From: Capsicum annuum
Taxonomy: Eukaryota; Streptophyta; Magnoliopsida; Solanales; Solanaceae
Length of the DNA: 64,000 nucleotides
Assembly (NCBI RefSeq): GCF_002878395.1
Contig: NC_061119.1
Location: forward strand, 11,297,443-11,361,442
Direction of reading: 5' to 3'
Numbering within the stretch: position 1 is the stretch's first letter; every line of letters starts with the position of its first letter. Position numbers and translations under genes: made by a program. Below the pieces are notes generated by a model. That model saw nothing but the letters and a program-made list of their open reading frames with translations, ran no database searches and had not been told where the DNA came from. This document shows positions 1 to 11,588 of this stretch, in pieces.

Positions 1-399
1 TTTGTTGAGAACATGCGAATTGAATAAATTCATTTACACCAGTTACAAAACTAAAGTATAAATCCCCTCGGCCATCTAACCTCTCATCCAACCACGCTCT
101 AGATTATTCATGTTCCTATTAATGTTGAAATAAAAAAATAAGATAATCAGTGCTAGCACCTATAAGACCCCGCAAAATCTTGCGGTTAAATTCAGCTCGT
201 TTACCTCCTTGAAAATCTCTAAAAGATCCAAAACTTAGAAAATTTTGATAAGTGTTCAACTCTTAGTCTCATTTTAAGCCTCCAAACTTTGGGGAATTAT
301 TTGAAGATCGTCCTGACATCCGTTTTATGATTTTCAAGTTTCGTAGTGATGGGGCAAGGCAAGAGTACATTCCGAGTGAGTTTTAGAATTTTCGAAATC

Positions 400-625
400 C
401 ATTAAGGGCTTGTACCCAAAGGCTATGAAGGGGCGCTGCCACATTTGGATTTCGAACTAGTAGCCAAAGGCTATGAAGGGGTGCCGCCCATGGTATAGCC
501 TTTGTGGACAATTCAACACTAAAGGCGCTGCCCAGGTTCCACAAGGAGCTACAAAAGGCGCCGCCCAGGGTACAAAAGGCTCTACCAAAGGTGCCGCCCT
601 TTGTGTAGCCTTTGTACCCAGTTTT
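400..625. repeat. GC-rich inverted-repeat cassette in LTR0
   Basis: Copies of an AAAGGCTATGAAGGGG block lie 48 bp apart (421 and 469), mixed with GGCGCYGCCC blocks and the reverse-oriented ATAGCCTTTG. CAAAGGCTAT at 465-474 and ATAGCCTTTG at 495-504 form a perfect 10-bp stem with a 20-bp loop. The cassette ends about 50 bp upstream of the TATA-like site. The sequence differs from the CGACGG cassettes of other LTRs here, but the position and palindromic character are the same. Confidence 0.7.
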
Positions 626-674
626 TGGCATTACACTTCCATGTCTTAAGGGAAATTTGGTTAATTTCCCCACC

Positions 675-683
675 TTATATAGG
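675..683 (+). promoter_or_regulatory. TATA-like site of LTR0
   Basis: TTATATAGG lies just downstream of the palindromic cassette and about 35-50 bp upstream of a CTCAAGAACAAACCCTAGGG leader. That is the usual spacing for an LTR promoter. A likely splice donor AAG|GTATGC follows at 849-850. No transcript data are available here. Confidence 0.5.
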
Positions 684-3188
684 CCTAATAACACGGTATT
701 TGGCCATAATTTAGCAACTTATACTCAATTTCTCTCAAAAACTCTCAAGAACAAACCCTAGGGTTTTCATAGAAGGTTCAATTCCAAGGGACTTCACCGT
801 CAAATTTTAAAAATCTCTCCGTCAATCTTTGTAGAATCATATGATAAGGTATGCATAGTGTTTATTCATGGATTTCTTTCATCCATGAAGCCCAAGAACC
901 CTCTTTTAAATTCTATATCATGATATTTATGTGGTGAATGGATTATGTTCATGTTATTGATGTTGAATGATTCCCAAGTTGGAATCTTTATGTGTTCTTA
1001 TGAATCTATGATATCATATGAAGTGGAAACATGTAAATTTGGTTGTTCATGATGAATAATTTATTTATTACACCTATGCCTAAGTTGTGCATGTAAGGTG
1101 TTTGATAAAATGCATAAAAGACTATAAATCATGTATTATACTTAAATTATGACCTAAATGACAAATGTATGCTACACCCTTATGAAAACAATGACTTCTA
1201 TGATATTGTTATGCATTATGATTTTTGATGGAATGTTCATGAAACTAGATTGATGGACTTATGGAATGTTGTTATATGCATTCCCTTCCATGTATAAGAC
1301 TTTGAGAACCATGTGTAGTATAAAATCCCCCAACTTATGTTATTATGAATTATTAATATTGGTCATGTGTTCAAGAAGAGTCAAGTCATGTTGTGTCAGT
1401 TTCCTTCTATCGAGTCCTGGGGTTACTTGTACCCAAAAAATATAGTTGTGTGCCTAGACCCAGTGTCATGTTTTCACGATATCCTCTGTCAAGCCATGAT
1501 CCATAGAACTCAGTCAGTCTTGTGACTTAGGAAAGCTCAACAACCCAGAAATCTCAAAAATCTCAATAATCCCAGTAGTTCAGTAATCCCAATAATCTCA
1601 GTACTCAGTAATCTTAGAAACTTTAGTATTCTCAGTAATCACAGTAACTTTAGTACTCTCAGTCGGTTCTCAGATCTCAGTAGTATTCTATCGATCAATG
1701 AAACTCAGTAAACTCAGTTCGGCTTAGCTAAACCATACCATTAGTATCAGTTCAGTTCAGTTAATTGGTTCAGTTAATCAATTTAATGTCTATTCAGTTG
1801 GGAGTAGGATTCAACAAAAAGTGAACCAAGAGATGAGAATACATAATGTCAGCCAGTAGAGGGTGTGATCCTTAGTAGCAATCCCTGCATTCCCGAACTA
1901 CGTAGCCGGCGTAAGAAGAGATGCACCCTACACATTTAGGTATCTATATATCTCATTTGAGTTTTCTATCAAGAAGGATTGACAGAAGAGCTCTCTGTCA
2001 GTGAGGGTATACTCACAGCTTGTCTTTACTCGTCGCACGGTACTAACACCCTTCCAGCTGGGGTTATTGGTTGGACCCCACCAGTTCAGTTTTGGAGTTT
2101 GTCAGTTACATGATTACCTCCCACAGTCTCAGTTTCAGTCTTAGTCTTAATCTTAGTAATAGAACTCAGATAGTTCATCAGAATATAGACTGTCAGATAT
2201 AGTACGAAACTCAGTTAGTTCCATCAGATTCAGGACTGACTAATACAGTCATTTATGTTATTAGATATATCAATTATCAGACTGCATGTTATCAGTACTC
2301 AGCTTCAGGACTGTCAGATACAGTCAACCTGACCAGTTTTTCATAATCAGATTTGTCAGAAATGGTCATTCATGTATTAGTAATATAGTTTCAGTCCTTC
2401 ATTACTCAGTAATACAGTATCAGTTCCTCACTTATTAGTGACTCAGATATCAGGATCAGTAAACTTAGTTATTTAGTATGCCAGTATTCGTAATCTCAGA
2501 CGTCAGGGTATCCATGTTATCAGTAGATTCAGTAGTCAGAATCTAGTATTCATCCCCATCACGATCTCAGTTTCAGTTATGTATTCATGCATGTATTCTC
2601 ACGCTCATATCATTCAGTCAGTTAGTATTGTTCATGTATATGAACCATTTGCATTCAGCCTATCTCACTTGCATACCAGTACATTCCAATGTATTGACGT
2701 ATTTGCACTATGGTGTTTTATTTTACATCATAGGTTTAGGAACACGAGATCCAGAAAGTCAGTAGCATTCCAGATTTCAGCAGACAGAGTTAGCAGTGAG
2801 TCCTCATCATTCGAGAATGATATTATTTGATTGTGTCATTCTTTTAATACTTATCTATTTCAGTAGATGGAGTTAGTTGGGAACATGTCCCATCAATTCT
2901 TTATTCAGACAGTTTAGAGGCTTTCAGACTATAGCATGTCAGACTGTTACTCCAGATTTGTTTTGGTATTGATTGTACCATTTTTCAGACATTATTTTAC
3001 CAAATATTTTATTCAGTTTTGAACCTTATGGCCTTACAGCTTCTATTCCACATTTTACAGTGTATGCATACATAAATACTTTATATTATGCAGTGTACAG
3101 GTACAGATATCAGTCATGGATTAGCTTGTGGTCCTTCAGGGTCATGAGCACCGTGTAGCATTTTGGTTACCATATTCAGGGCGTTACA

Positions 3189-4246
3189 ACACCGTACTCT
3201 TCAATCAATAGTCCATAACATAGCAAAAGTCATCAATCAACATTAATATAAGAAGAAAATAAGTTACACTTCTGATTTGAGACAATAAATCATTAGCAAG
3301 GTAAATCAGCTACTTAAATAAAGTACGATTTAACACACACTCTCTAGACAATCAAATTATCAAAAAACTACGGAAAAAGCAAGTGAATAAAATAAATTAT
3401 CAAAAAAAATAGTCAGCTAGAGAATAACAATTAAAATTTCTTGGAACTGAACTTTGTTCATGCAAAATGCAACAACAAATTTCAATATCCAAAGCTTTAC
3501 AGAAACAAAAACAAAGAAACAATAGAAGTATTTACTGAATCATATAAGATTTCAGAAGTTGTATAAACAAAGATACTCCACTACGTGGTATTTTTTGATG
3601 ATCCTTAATGATGTCATATTTGTTGTAGTTATATAGTACAACATAGTTCTTTTTCATAGGCTAGACACGTGAAAATTATTTACTTTTTTGATAATACGAA
3701 TGAATATCAAATGCTACATAGGTTGTACAATAACACTCACCTAGTCCATTGTACATTCTAACAGTAAACTGACAAAAATGCCAAAAGGAAAAACGGTCAC
3801 TTAATCAAACTTTAATTCAAGAACAAAGTTCATAGTTGATATACTTGAAAAGCCTATTTTAATTCACTGAACAATTGATCCTTTCCAGGTACAAGATATC
3901 AAATAACATGCTCAAGTTATACAAATACAATACAGAGACAAAATTGACAACACAGAAATTAAACAAAACTTTAAAGTATAAATGATCTACGATATAATAG
4001 TGATCATTGTAAAACTGGTCACGAGATCATCCTCAAAACCGAACTTAAAGAAGAATCAGCAATACTACTTTAACATAGCTAAATCCCCTACCAGAATCAC
4101 CATACTATATGGAGAATATTTTACCTAATAGGCCAAATTATTGAACTTCGAAATTCCAGTCATACCTTTCTCATGCTTTTTCACCAGTCATTCACTTTCC
4201 CAACACTTCAATTTCTAACCGAAAAAAGAAAAAAAATCAAAACTTC

Positions 4247-4288
<42 letters not shown>

Positions 4289-4661
4289 TTTAGTACCAAA
4301 TGTTTGCATGCACCGTAGATTCAGTCCACAGATTCAAAAAAACAAACAAATCACAAATGCAGAAGGGGTAAACTATGTAAAAACGAATTACATCCACAAA
4401 AATCATAGATCTACTAAAATTACATTTAAAAAAACTCAAGTTACCAAAAAAATTCGCATTTAGCTAACAAATAACACATTCACCAGTCCAATTAACACAT
4501 CAAAGATCGAATGTAGGCCAACATTTAAAAAACTAAGACAAAAAGGTGAAGTGTTTGATGATTTTCCGTCTGAAATCAAACAGACCCAAACTGAAACCAA
4601 ATTAAATACAAATTATAGAGTAGAAAGTATAGATATAAACAAATATAAATTAAATCCTTAC
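3189..4661. other. AT-rich region without recognised genes; possible intron on minus strand
   Basis: No protein family is recognisable on either strand. Read on the minus strand, the stretch is T-rich and looks like plant intron sequence. It sits directly downstream of a good splice donor (CAG|GTAAGG at 4662/4661), so it may be the first intron of a gene whose coding part is absent or displaced by the solo LTR ending at 3188. This is inference only. Confidence 0.25.
4252..4286. repeat. (TA)n microsatellite
   Basis: An uninterrupted run of TA dinucleotides of about 35 bp lies inside AT-rich DNA. Confidence 0.9.
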
Positions 4662-4745
4662 CTGATTTCGTCTAGCCAAAGAAATTATAGAGAGAGAAAG
4701 CTAGAGAGTGAGAGGAGGCGTAGTGAGAGAAAACGAGTGAACAAA
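4662..4745 (-). other. Possible orphan 5' leader exon
   Basis: On the minus strand this is a CT-rich stretch (TCTCTCACTACGCCTCCTCTC, then TCTCTCTCT) ending in AAATCAG|GTAAGG, a near-consensus plant 5' splice site. CT-rich leaders followed by such a donor are typical of plant genes with an intron in the 5' leader. No start codon or coding exon is visible within the next 1.4 kb before the solo LTR. It could instead be chance low complexity. Confidence 0.25.
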
Positions 4746-4799
4746 ATGATCTTTATCTATTGTTTCAAAAATATGTATATGTTATAAGTATTTTTTAAA

Positions 4800-4997
4800 T
4801 TATAAAAAGTTGTGACGGAAAATTAAATATATAAAAAAAATGACAAATAATAATAATGCTTAAATTCGTTGCTAATCCGTTGCTACAAATTAATAAATTG
4901 ATTACAAAAAATTGGTTGCTAAATGCGTCACAAAATTAAGGCGCCAAATTTTGCGCCCAAATATAGCGACGAAGAAAAAAAATTGTCGTTAATCCAT
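4800..4997. mobile_element. Small DNA transposon remnant, left part
   Basis: Repeated CGTTGCTA, GTTGCTAAAT and GCGACGAAG words, direct and inverted, cover this stretch and reappear on the far side of the solo LTR (7325-7465). The pattern fits subterminal repeats of a non-autonomous DNA element. The left terminus is not clear and may be eroded. The solo LTR inserted at 4998 splits the element. Confidence 0.45.
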
Positions 4998-7324
4998 TGT
5001 AACACCCCGTATTTCGGGCTAGAACGAAAACCATCTTTCCTATGCGTAGATGTTCCAAAAGCCATAAATCCTATAGAAATTTGGCATGTTAATCAATTAT
5101 GTAGTGTGGGAACCTATTTGAGCATGAGTCGAGATCATAGAGGTCCCTTAACTCAATGACTAGTTGAAAGTTTTCCTATCATTCAAGTTTTACTGAGCGT
5201 CAAAACTCGAATAACCTTCAATCGACCATAACTCCTTGTATATAATGAACTGGGTAGCCTACTATATATCAAATGAAAGGTCTTTGTGTCCTCTTTCCAA
5301 CTCCACTGGTTTTACTTTAATCCGGTATCGTAGTAGAAAGTTATGCTCATTTTACTTTGAAGTATTTGTCTGCCAAAACGTGACGACGAGGCTAACGACT
5401 TATCAGTTGTGTGACGGCCCATTAGACCTGGTCGTCATCCCAAGCCAGTGAATAGTGAAAACTATCCCAAAAGTGATGAATTGGGAGATGACTTATCACC
5501 TGAGTGACGACCCGTCAACCCTAGTCGTCAACTGATGCAATTATGCAATTTTTTTGGGTTATTTAGGGGTATTTTGTTTTTTTTCCTCACTCCAAAAACC
5601 TTTCACACGAATTAAATCACCCCTTAAGCATTATTAATCAATCACTATCAATTTTACAACATCAAAAACTTTGTCTTCACTCTCAAAATAAGATCAAGTT
5701 AGGGTTTTCTCCAAGAACAAGAAATTCAAGAAAATCAAGCCTTAAGTTCAATATCTCCAAGAAACAAATCAAGATTTGGGTTTCATCTATCAATATCTAG
5801 GTTTCATCTTTCAGATCTTATAATTTAAGGTATGGGGGTTTATCCTAAAAACTACATGGGCTTAAAACCATTAGAGCATGATTTTAAGATTTTTATGCAT
5901 GAATTTCGAAGGGGTTTTGGAATCTATGTCTAAATTACGTACTCCGAATGTTCTAATGTTACTATTATTTTGACCTTGTGGTCCTATCCCCTAAACTGAT
6001 TTACATGTATACGTATATTTATGGGATTTGAGATTTAAGATTGTTTGAGAGCATAAATTATGAACTCCCTTTCTTGTAATGGATTAAAGCTTATGATTTT
6101 GTTGGAAAATAGTTGAAATGCATGTTTTATGATTTGAAAGATGTTTTCTCAATGTCCTTGTACTTGAATATGATTTCAAATTGTTGAGAAGGTGTTTCTT
6201 CATATAACTATGTGATGTTAAAGATAAAGAATTGCATGAGATTGAGACTTTTAACCTGACCACCTTTGTTTACTGAATCATTGATAAAGAGAATTAACTG
6301 CATGATTTTACATGATTTTCTTGAAAGAATTATTGATATGGTGGTCCTGAATTTCATGATTTGAAAACAGAGATATAAATTGCTATAAATGGCTCAGAGA
6401 ATGTGACTTGCAAGTCAATGGTATGACGATACCATATATGTGCATATGTCATGACAGAGTTAAAGATTTCAGAGTATGTTTTCAGAGCATGCATATTTAA
6501 AGAACTAAAAATGGGCATAAAGAGGGTTAGTTTATTACCCAAAGAATGCACAAGTTCAAGTAACTCTTAGCCTGAAACTGTATCTGCCGATACGGGTAGA
6601 TTATTATTGTACGCTGGCAACGGCCGTGTGGCGTAGTAGATTCAGAAACTCCGACCCTTGCAGCACACTTAGGTTGGGGGCTTGGCTGTCGAGTTAATGG
6701 TAGATCCCATATAGCCCGTGGGATAACAAATTGTAGGGTACACCACCTAGCGCAGAAGTAAGACAAAGAGTGTCACAGATTTCAGAAATTTTCACAGAGT
6801 CTTTTAAAATGCCCATATGATTTCTTACTATATCATATGTGTTGAATATAAATGATTATTTTGGATTTGCTCTAAGTACCAGTATATCTGTATTGATCCC
6901 CCTCCCCTACCTCTTAGGTTCTGAGGCTCAGTTTAAGGGTCCAGATAAACATTAGATAATTCAAACAACAGATCAGATTGTGTACTGGTGAGCCTTCTCT
7001 ATTCCAAAAGGCCTGTCCTTTCAGATTATGTCATCTATTATAGTTTTGATCTACTGGGGGCTTTGTCCCAGTTTTCAGATAGTTGTCAGATTTTCATATA
7101 GTAGAGATTTCGCAGACTGTTCCAAATGTTGTTAGTGATTTTTAGATTTCATTCCTTATTGTTAAACTTAATCCAGAGTATGATCATGTTTCCATATTAG
7201 ATCGTTATTCCGCATTTTCTTTATTTATATGAATGTTGTACATGATTACCAGATAGAGTAGGACGTTCGGGCCTTCATGGTTCGGAATGTCCGTCGCGGC
7301 CAGGCCCTAGTTTGGATCGTGACA
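4998..7324 (+). mobile_element. Solo LTR, Ty3/gypsy type, 2.3 kb
   Basis: It begins TGTAACACCCCG and ends GGATCGTGACA. The flanks tccat (4993-4997) and tccgt (7325-7329) match at 4 of 5 bases, consistent with a decayed target-site duplication. The element interrupts a DNA transposon remnant. A CCAAGAACAAGAAATTCAAG leader (about 5711) ends in AAG|GTATGG (GT at 5830-5831), the same layout as other LTRs in the window. No internal retroelement coding region or partner LTR is present. Its plus-strand promoter would point toward the 3' end of the SLAH3-like gene. Confidence 0.85.
5411..5545. repeat. Inverted-repeat cassette in solo LTR, 93-bp spacing
   Basis: GTGACGGCCC...GGTCGTCATC starts at 5411, and GTGACGACCCGTCAACCCTA with GTCGTCAAC starts at 5504, 93 bp later. 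Each unit can fold on itself (GTGACG against CGTCAT or CGTCAA). The cassette precedes the transcribed leader. The spacing matches that of cassettes in other LTR families in this window. Confidence 0.6.
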
Positions 7325-7465
7325 TCCGTTGCTATATCATAAATTAAAAATAGACTTGCTATGCTTGTGACAAAATTGATGTTTCCATCGTTAATCAGTT
7401 GCTAGACTGCGACGGAAATTGATCTATCGTTAAATTTCGTCGCTAAATATTGTTTTTTGGTGCAG
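7325..7465. mobile_element. Small DNA transposon remnant, right part
   Basis: It continues the GTTGCT, CGTTAAAT and CGTCGCTAAAT words seen left of the solo LTR. It ends TGTTTTTTGGTGCAGTG, the reverse complement of which (CACTGCACCAAAAAACA) resembles a CACTA-type terminus. No transposase is present, so it would be non-autonomous. The superfamily is uncertain because the left end is not recognised. Confidence 0.45.
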
Positions 7466-7806
7466 TGAATTTCGACTAATGAGCCAAAAACCAAAAAACC
7501 CAAACATAAATATATTTCCTGAACCTTAAAAGTGTCACATCACCTCCCCTAAATACAATCTTTAAATAGATATATAGGTAGGAACACTTGTTTCTTGAAT
7601 TTTACACAGAAAAATACTTACATAATTTACATCTCTCATAGTGTTTGTACCTTTCTTCTCTTTATAAGAACTTTCAAAAGCTCCCCTCAATATCATCAAG
7701 TTCATAGGAGCAGCCCAAAATTTGGTGCTCATCACTTGCTTAAGACTTAGGGTTTTACAAGAGATGCTAGAAAGAATAACAGTTTTTTGACTTAAGGTGC
7801 GGGCCT
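7466..7806 (-). other. 3' flank and probable 3' UTR of the SLAH3-like gene
   Basis: These 341 bases lie between the DNA transposon end and the channel stop codon. On the minus strand they are AT-rich without coding potential. The first roughly 200-300 nt after the stop would be 3' UTR. No perfect AATAAA was seen. The transposon and solo LTR may limit or supply the polyadenylation region. Confidence 0.4.
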
Positions 7807-10503
7807 CTAGCTACTTGAGTTTTGATATGTGAGAGAAGATTCAGTATCTTTGGCTTGAAACGAATCTACATACTTAAGGTATTGATCAATATTTTTGCTA
7901 TCTGAGTTACCAAGATACCATTTCTGAGTTATTTTTGGTCTTTTGTTGATTGCAATGGAAATGTCGTTGGGAAATAAGTCTCCCAGAAAGAAAGCATGAA
8001 TGATGGTTGTCACAAGTAGTGTTGTTACAGTTAGTGTAGAAAGACCACAGAGAATGATAGCTAGGCACTTTGTCACCAGGTTGGTAACTACAAGTGAGTA
8101 TCTGATGGTGGCAATAGCAGCTCCTGTCATAGGGAATGTGTAGGCCCACCAAGCCAATGAAAACCTGCACGCGGTTGAGTACAAACTTTAATACCATTAG
8201 GAGAGGGTTGACTTCTCAGATGGTGTGCAATTATTCCGAGGAAGTCATCTTTCTTCTAGATTCCACTTCTCTCCATTAAAAAAATGACTTTCTGAAATAA
8301 TAACTATTGGTTGGGTGACCATATGGTTAGTATAAGATAGATTACTTACTTGAACCCTCGAAAGAAGTTAATGCGAACTGCCTGAAAAGCAACATGAAAG
8401 AATTAACTATATTAATTACTAGTGTGGTAATTTGATTCTAGATGCATTAAATGCAAAAATTGACTAGACATACCAGTGAAAAATAGAGGAACAGCGCAAT
8501 GAAATAAGCAATCCGAGATCCTTGATCAAAAGAGCCTTGGATCGTTGCCCATGCAATTGAAGCAACACTAGGTGCAGCAACAAACAGAAAGAAGACGGGG
8601 TGAAGTTCTTTTGGCAGTGTATCGTTTGTTGGAAGTCTCTGGTAGAGTGTAACAAACATGACTATGTAATGAGCCAAACCAACAGCAAAGAAGAATATTG
8701 GCCCTTCTGTTAGTCCCATGGATGCACCAAGCAATGCACCAACAAAATTCCCAACAATTGAGAGATGATTCGAGGGATTCGCTACTTTTGAGAGTCTTCG
8801 TTGTCCTCCAGACATCCATTGTCCATAGAGCTTTACCTCTAGACAAAAGATCGGGGTCATGAGAATGTACCATAAAGATGTGTGCAAGTTTTGAGCAATT
8901 GATGTTGGAACTCCAAGTGCTAAGAACAGAAGTGATATCCAGGGAGCAAAGAAAAAGTTGACACGTACTGGATGGTAATACTCCCGACGAACAGCTTCAA
9001 AGTAGAAAATGATCTTTAAAGCATAGATGAAAGAGATAATGACCATAAGTGCAGCAGATATGCACCACAGGCCAAGATTTGCTTTCAAGCTTATGTGCAG
9101 GAATTTTGTCGAGGCAGAAGTAGCCAGTTTCTTCCACATTATAGCTTGACTACTAACACCTAGACAGATACCAAAGGAAGAAATAGGGAAACGAAGAAGA
9201 AATGGCCATTTTCTGTCTTCTGGAAGAATGATTTCCTCAGAAGCCTGCAGAGGAGAAAAATATGTGTCACCAACTTAGATGCTAATAACATTTTATTAAA
9301 AATTACAAGTCTCCAAAACATGTTCACAACTCGTATTATTAAAGATTAGAAGTCTCAAAAATATATCCATAAGTAGATTTATGAGTGAAAGCAAGGAGAA
9401 AAGCAACTGTACCTTTAAACTATCCAATTCAGGTCCTTCCAAGGCATCAAAATATCGATTGACAGGAATAGTTTCTATAGAAGGACTAGGTGGAGAAATA
9501 GGCTCTTGTTCCTTTCCGCGCAAAACTGATAATTGTCTCTCCAGTCTACCAGACCATGTTTTAAAAGAGTCAAATCTTGTATCCTTTAGCTTATTAGTAT
9601 TATTTCTAGGATTCCTCAATTGAGTGCTGGGAAGTTTTGGAGACTCTGGAAACACTGAAACTCTAGGCATTGATGTCTGAGAATAAGACCATATTCGCTT
9701 ATTCAGTGTGGTAGTACCTCTAGGCGTTGATGTCTGAGAAAAAATATCATTGAAGCCAACTCCTTTTGCTGAAGGAGTGGGCGGCATACTAATGGAAATG
9801 CTAGTGTCAGTCTGCTTTTCAGCAGCAGCTTTAGTTCCCTGAGAAAAAAATGTATAGGCCAAACTGTAATACCTCAAACATCAAAGTTAATCATCATATA
9901 TTCCAATTGGAATCCACGATATATACAAACTACGAAGTAATCAAGAGCAAAAGATGTGAATATTAATGTTTTAACTTTCAACGATAGATCTAAAGGTTCA
10001 AAAATTTCATGATTAGATATTTATTAGACGATAGGTCAGTGGCCTGGTTGATTTCTCAGATGTCATTCAACTAGTAATTATTATCTCAGAAAGTCATTTT
10101 TCTTCTTTATTCCAATTTTCTTCAATAAATAAAATTAATTTTCTGAAATAATAATTGTTAGTTGAGTGATCAGATGAGAAATCAACTCCGTCAGTGACAT
10201 ATATACTGAAAAATAGGCAAAATTTCTACCAAAGTTACCAATAGAAATATTGGAACTTCTATCTGGCTGGAGAAATAGTCTTTTTTTGGCTACTGTAGCT
10301 AAGTTCAAGTAATTATCTCGACGTACAGTGGCTACAGCGTTTAAAGAGCGACAACGGGTTGGATCAAGCTGATGATGAATAAGATCTACATCCTCTAAAA
10401 TGCTATCAAAGCGCTTCATCTTATGACAAGTTATAGTTTTGGAAATTGGTGGAGTCACTTGCACTGCAAAATCTTCTTTTGTAGAACATGTTGTTCTGAT
10501 CAT
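7807..10503 (-). CDS. SLAH3: SLAH3-like S-type (slow) anion channel, five coding exons
   Basis: Family knowledge: SLAC1/SLAH proteins are plasma-membrane S-type anion channels; Arabidopsis SLAH3 passes mainly nitrate and is activated by calcium-dependent kinases. Inferred exons on the minus strand: 10503-10207, 9838-9413, 9244-8474, 8381-8350 (32 bp) and 8164-7807. All introns are GT-AG and frames join cleanly, giving 628 codons with the TAG stop (627 aa, against about 635 for Arabidopsis SLAH3). Exons 1-2 (residues 1-241) encode a Ser/Thr-rich cytosolic N-terminus. The transporter domain starts near residue 250 (WPFLLRFPISSFG) and continues through LGVPTSIAQNLHTSLWY, QRRLSKVANPSNHLS and AWWAYTFPMTGAA. 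The Phe near residue 519 in YTFPMT is probably the pore gate, by comparison with the family. No disabling change is visible. SLAH2 is the main alternative name, but the long N-terminus favours SLAH3. Confidence 0.9.
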
Positions 10504-10890
10504 GGTTAAAACAACAGGATCTGCAAGTGGAAAATGATGTTAATTGACGTACATATATATTTGCTACAAATAAACACAGAAGAGATAACCTCATTTCTCA
10601 CCTAATTGTTAGTGTTGTTCAATGCAATGTAAATTAGACACCAAGTGACCTGATTTTAGAACCTTTCAGAGGACAAACACCAAGGCAGATCGAGCACTTG
10701 ATGCTGAAACGAATTAACACTAGCTAGAAAGAAAGTGAGCTGGAGAGAACACAAGTTCGCCAGGAGTATAAAAATGACTATTCATGCTAAGCTCTTGGAA
10801 GCACACATCAGTCACAATTACCGGTAGTTAACCAAAAAGAAAAAACAAGCTGTCATGTATGAAACGACAAACCCATCGAACAAATAAACG
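10504..10890 (-). promoter_or_regulatory. 5' leader and proximal promoter of the SLAH3-like gene, with a possible 81-bp leader intron
   Basis: The chosen ATG (10503) is preceded on the minus strand by CCACTTGCAG at 10530-10521, a good acceptor. A donor-like AG|GTGAGAAATG lies at 10602/10601, so an 81-bp intron (10521-10601) in the 5' UTR is possible. CT-rich leader sequence (CTCACTTTCTTTCTAGC) lies near 10740-10722. No convincing TATA box was identified. Confidence 0.4.
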
Positions 10891-11588
10891 GAGTATTATT
10901 TCTTCCTGTCTCAAATTAAAATGAAGGGTCTAACTTCTTAAATTTCTTTGATTATTCCAATAAAAAGAGTGTTTCCTTCGTACTCCCTCCGTCCCAAATT
11001 GAGATGATACATTAAGTAAGAAAAATAATTAATAACATGTCTAGTTTATTATAATAGTGGACCCACTATTTAAAGATTGTGGGTGCTTTAATGTAGCTTT
11101 GAGATTCGAACCCAAGATGGGAGAGACGGAAGTTACATCTAAAGCCAGAGCACTCAGCCATGTTTTTGTTCTCTGGGTGCTTTTTTATATATTAAACCAT
11201 TTTTTCACTGTTTCATATATAATTATACCTATTCTACGTGAGTTTAGTGGGTGCCGGAGCACCCAAAAAAAGCACGTGGGAGGGAGTATTTACTAAGTTT
11301 TTCCATTCCAACATTCTATTCTATTAGTCTACTTTTATTTATTTACTATGCTAAAATTAGATGTTCTTTTTTATTTGTCCAGTGTAAAATCAAGAAATAA
11401 TTTACTACTTTTTAGTATTTTGCTCTTATTATTAAGTACTAATTAATTTAAATTTATTTTTCAATAAATAATGTGCCTTATTAATTAGAGTAATATAACA
11501 AAATTATTATTCAATTTACTGCTTCTTGAGGAGTATGTCAAGTAAAATATAAACATCATGCTCATCAATTTGGAATGGAGGAGTACTT
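10890..11588. mobile_element. Stowaway-like MITE relic (outer)
   Basis: The left end TATTATTTCTTCCTGTCTCAAATT (near 10895) resembles the reverse complement of the right end AATTTGGAATGGAGGAGTA (near 11568-11587). These fit the Stowaway terminal motif (CTCCCTCCGTYCC...). The interior contains a Solanaceae-style AT-rich body (TTTACTACTTTTTAGTATTTTGC near 11401) and a second MITE at about 10981-11289. The ends are diverged, so the exact limits are approximate. Confidence 0.45.
10981..11289. mobile_element. Stowaway-like MITE (inner)
   Basis: It starts TACTCCCTCCGTCCCAAATT and ends CACGTGGGAGGGAGTA, giving inverted termini TACTCCCTCC/GGAGGGAGTA with TA edges as Stowaway elements have. Inside is a GGGTGCCGGAGCACCC palindrome (near 11249). 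There is no transposase. It lies about 480 bp upstream of the SLAH3-like start codon and is nested in another MITE relic. Confidence 0.55.

Larger units (their letters stand above)
161..3188 (+). mobile_element. Solo LTR (LTR0), Ty3/gypsy type, 3.0 kb
   Basis: The element begins TATAAGACCCCG, apparently a decayed TGTAAGACCCCG, and ends GGGCGTTACA. The flanks gcacc (156-160) and acacc (3189-3193) match at 4 of 5 bases, as expected of an old 5-bp target-site duplication. Internal blocks recur in the solo LTRs at 44623-47537 and 47819-51334: a GTTATCGAGT/CCTGGGG block near 1405, a CAGTTGGGAGTAGGATTCAACA-like block near 1795, a GGGTGTTAGTACC-like block near 2040 (inverted), and a final block ending in GTCATGAGCACCGTG near 3145. 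No gag-pol or second LTR adjoins it, so it is best read as a solo LTR. TATA and leader signals put its transcription on the plus strand. Confidence 0.8.

Noticed and set aside
383..694. 103-codon minus-strand open frame
   Set aside because: It runs through the GC-rich inverted-repeat cassette of LTR0; repeated Ala-Pro-Leu-His-Ser-Leu-Trp units reflect DNA repeats, with no domain.
4173..4463. 96-codon frame with IYIYIY run
   Set aside because: The run is translation of the (TA)n microsatellite.
6527..6766. 79-codon minus-strand frame
   Set aside because: Lies within the solo LTR 4998-7324 and has no domain.
9381..9623. 80-codon plus-strand frame
   Set aside because: Exactly antisense to exon 2 of the SLAH3-like gene; no independent support.
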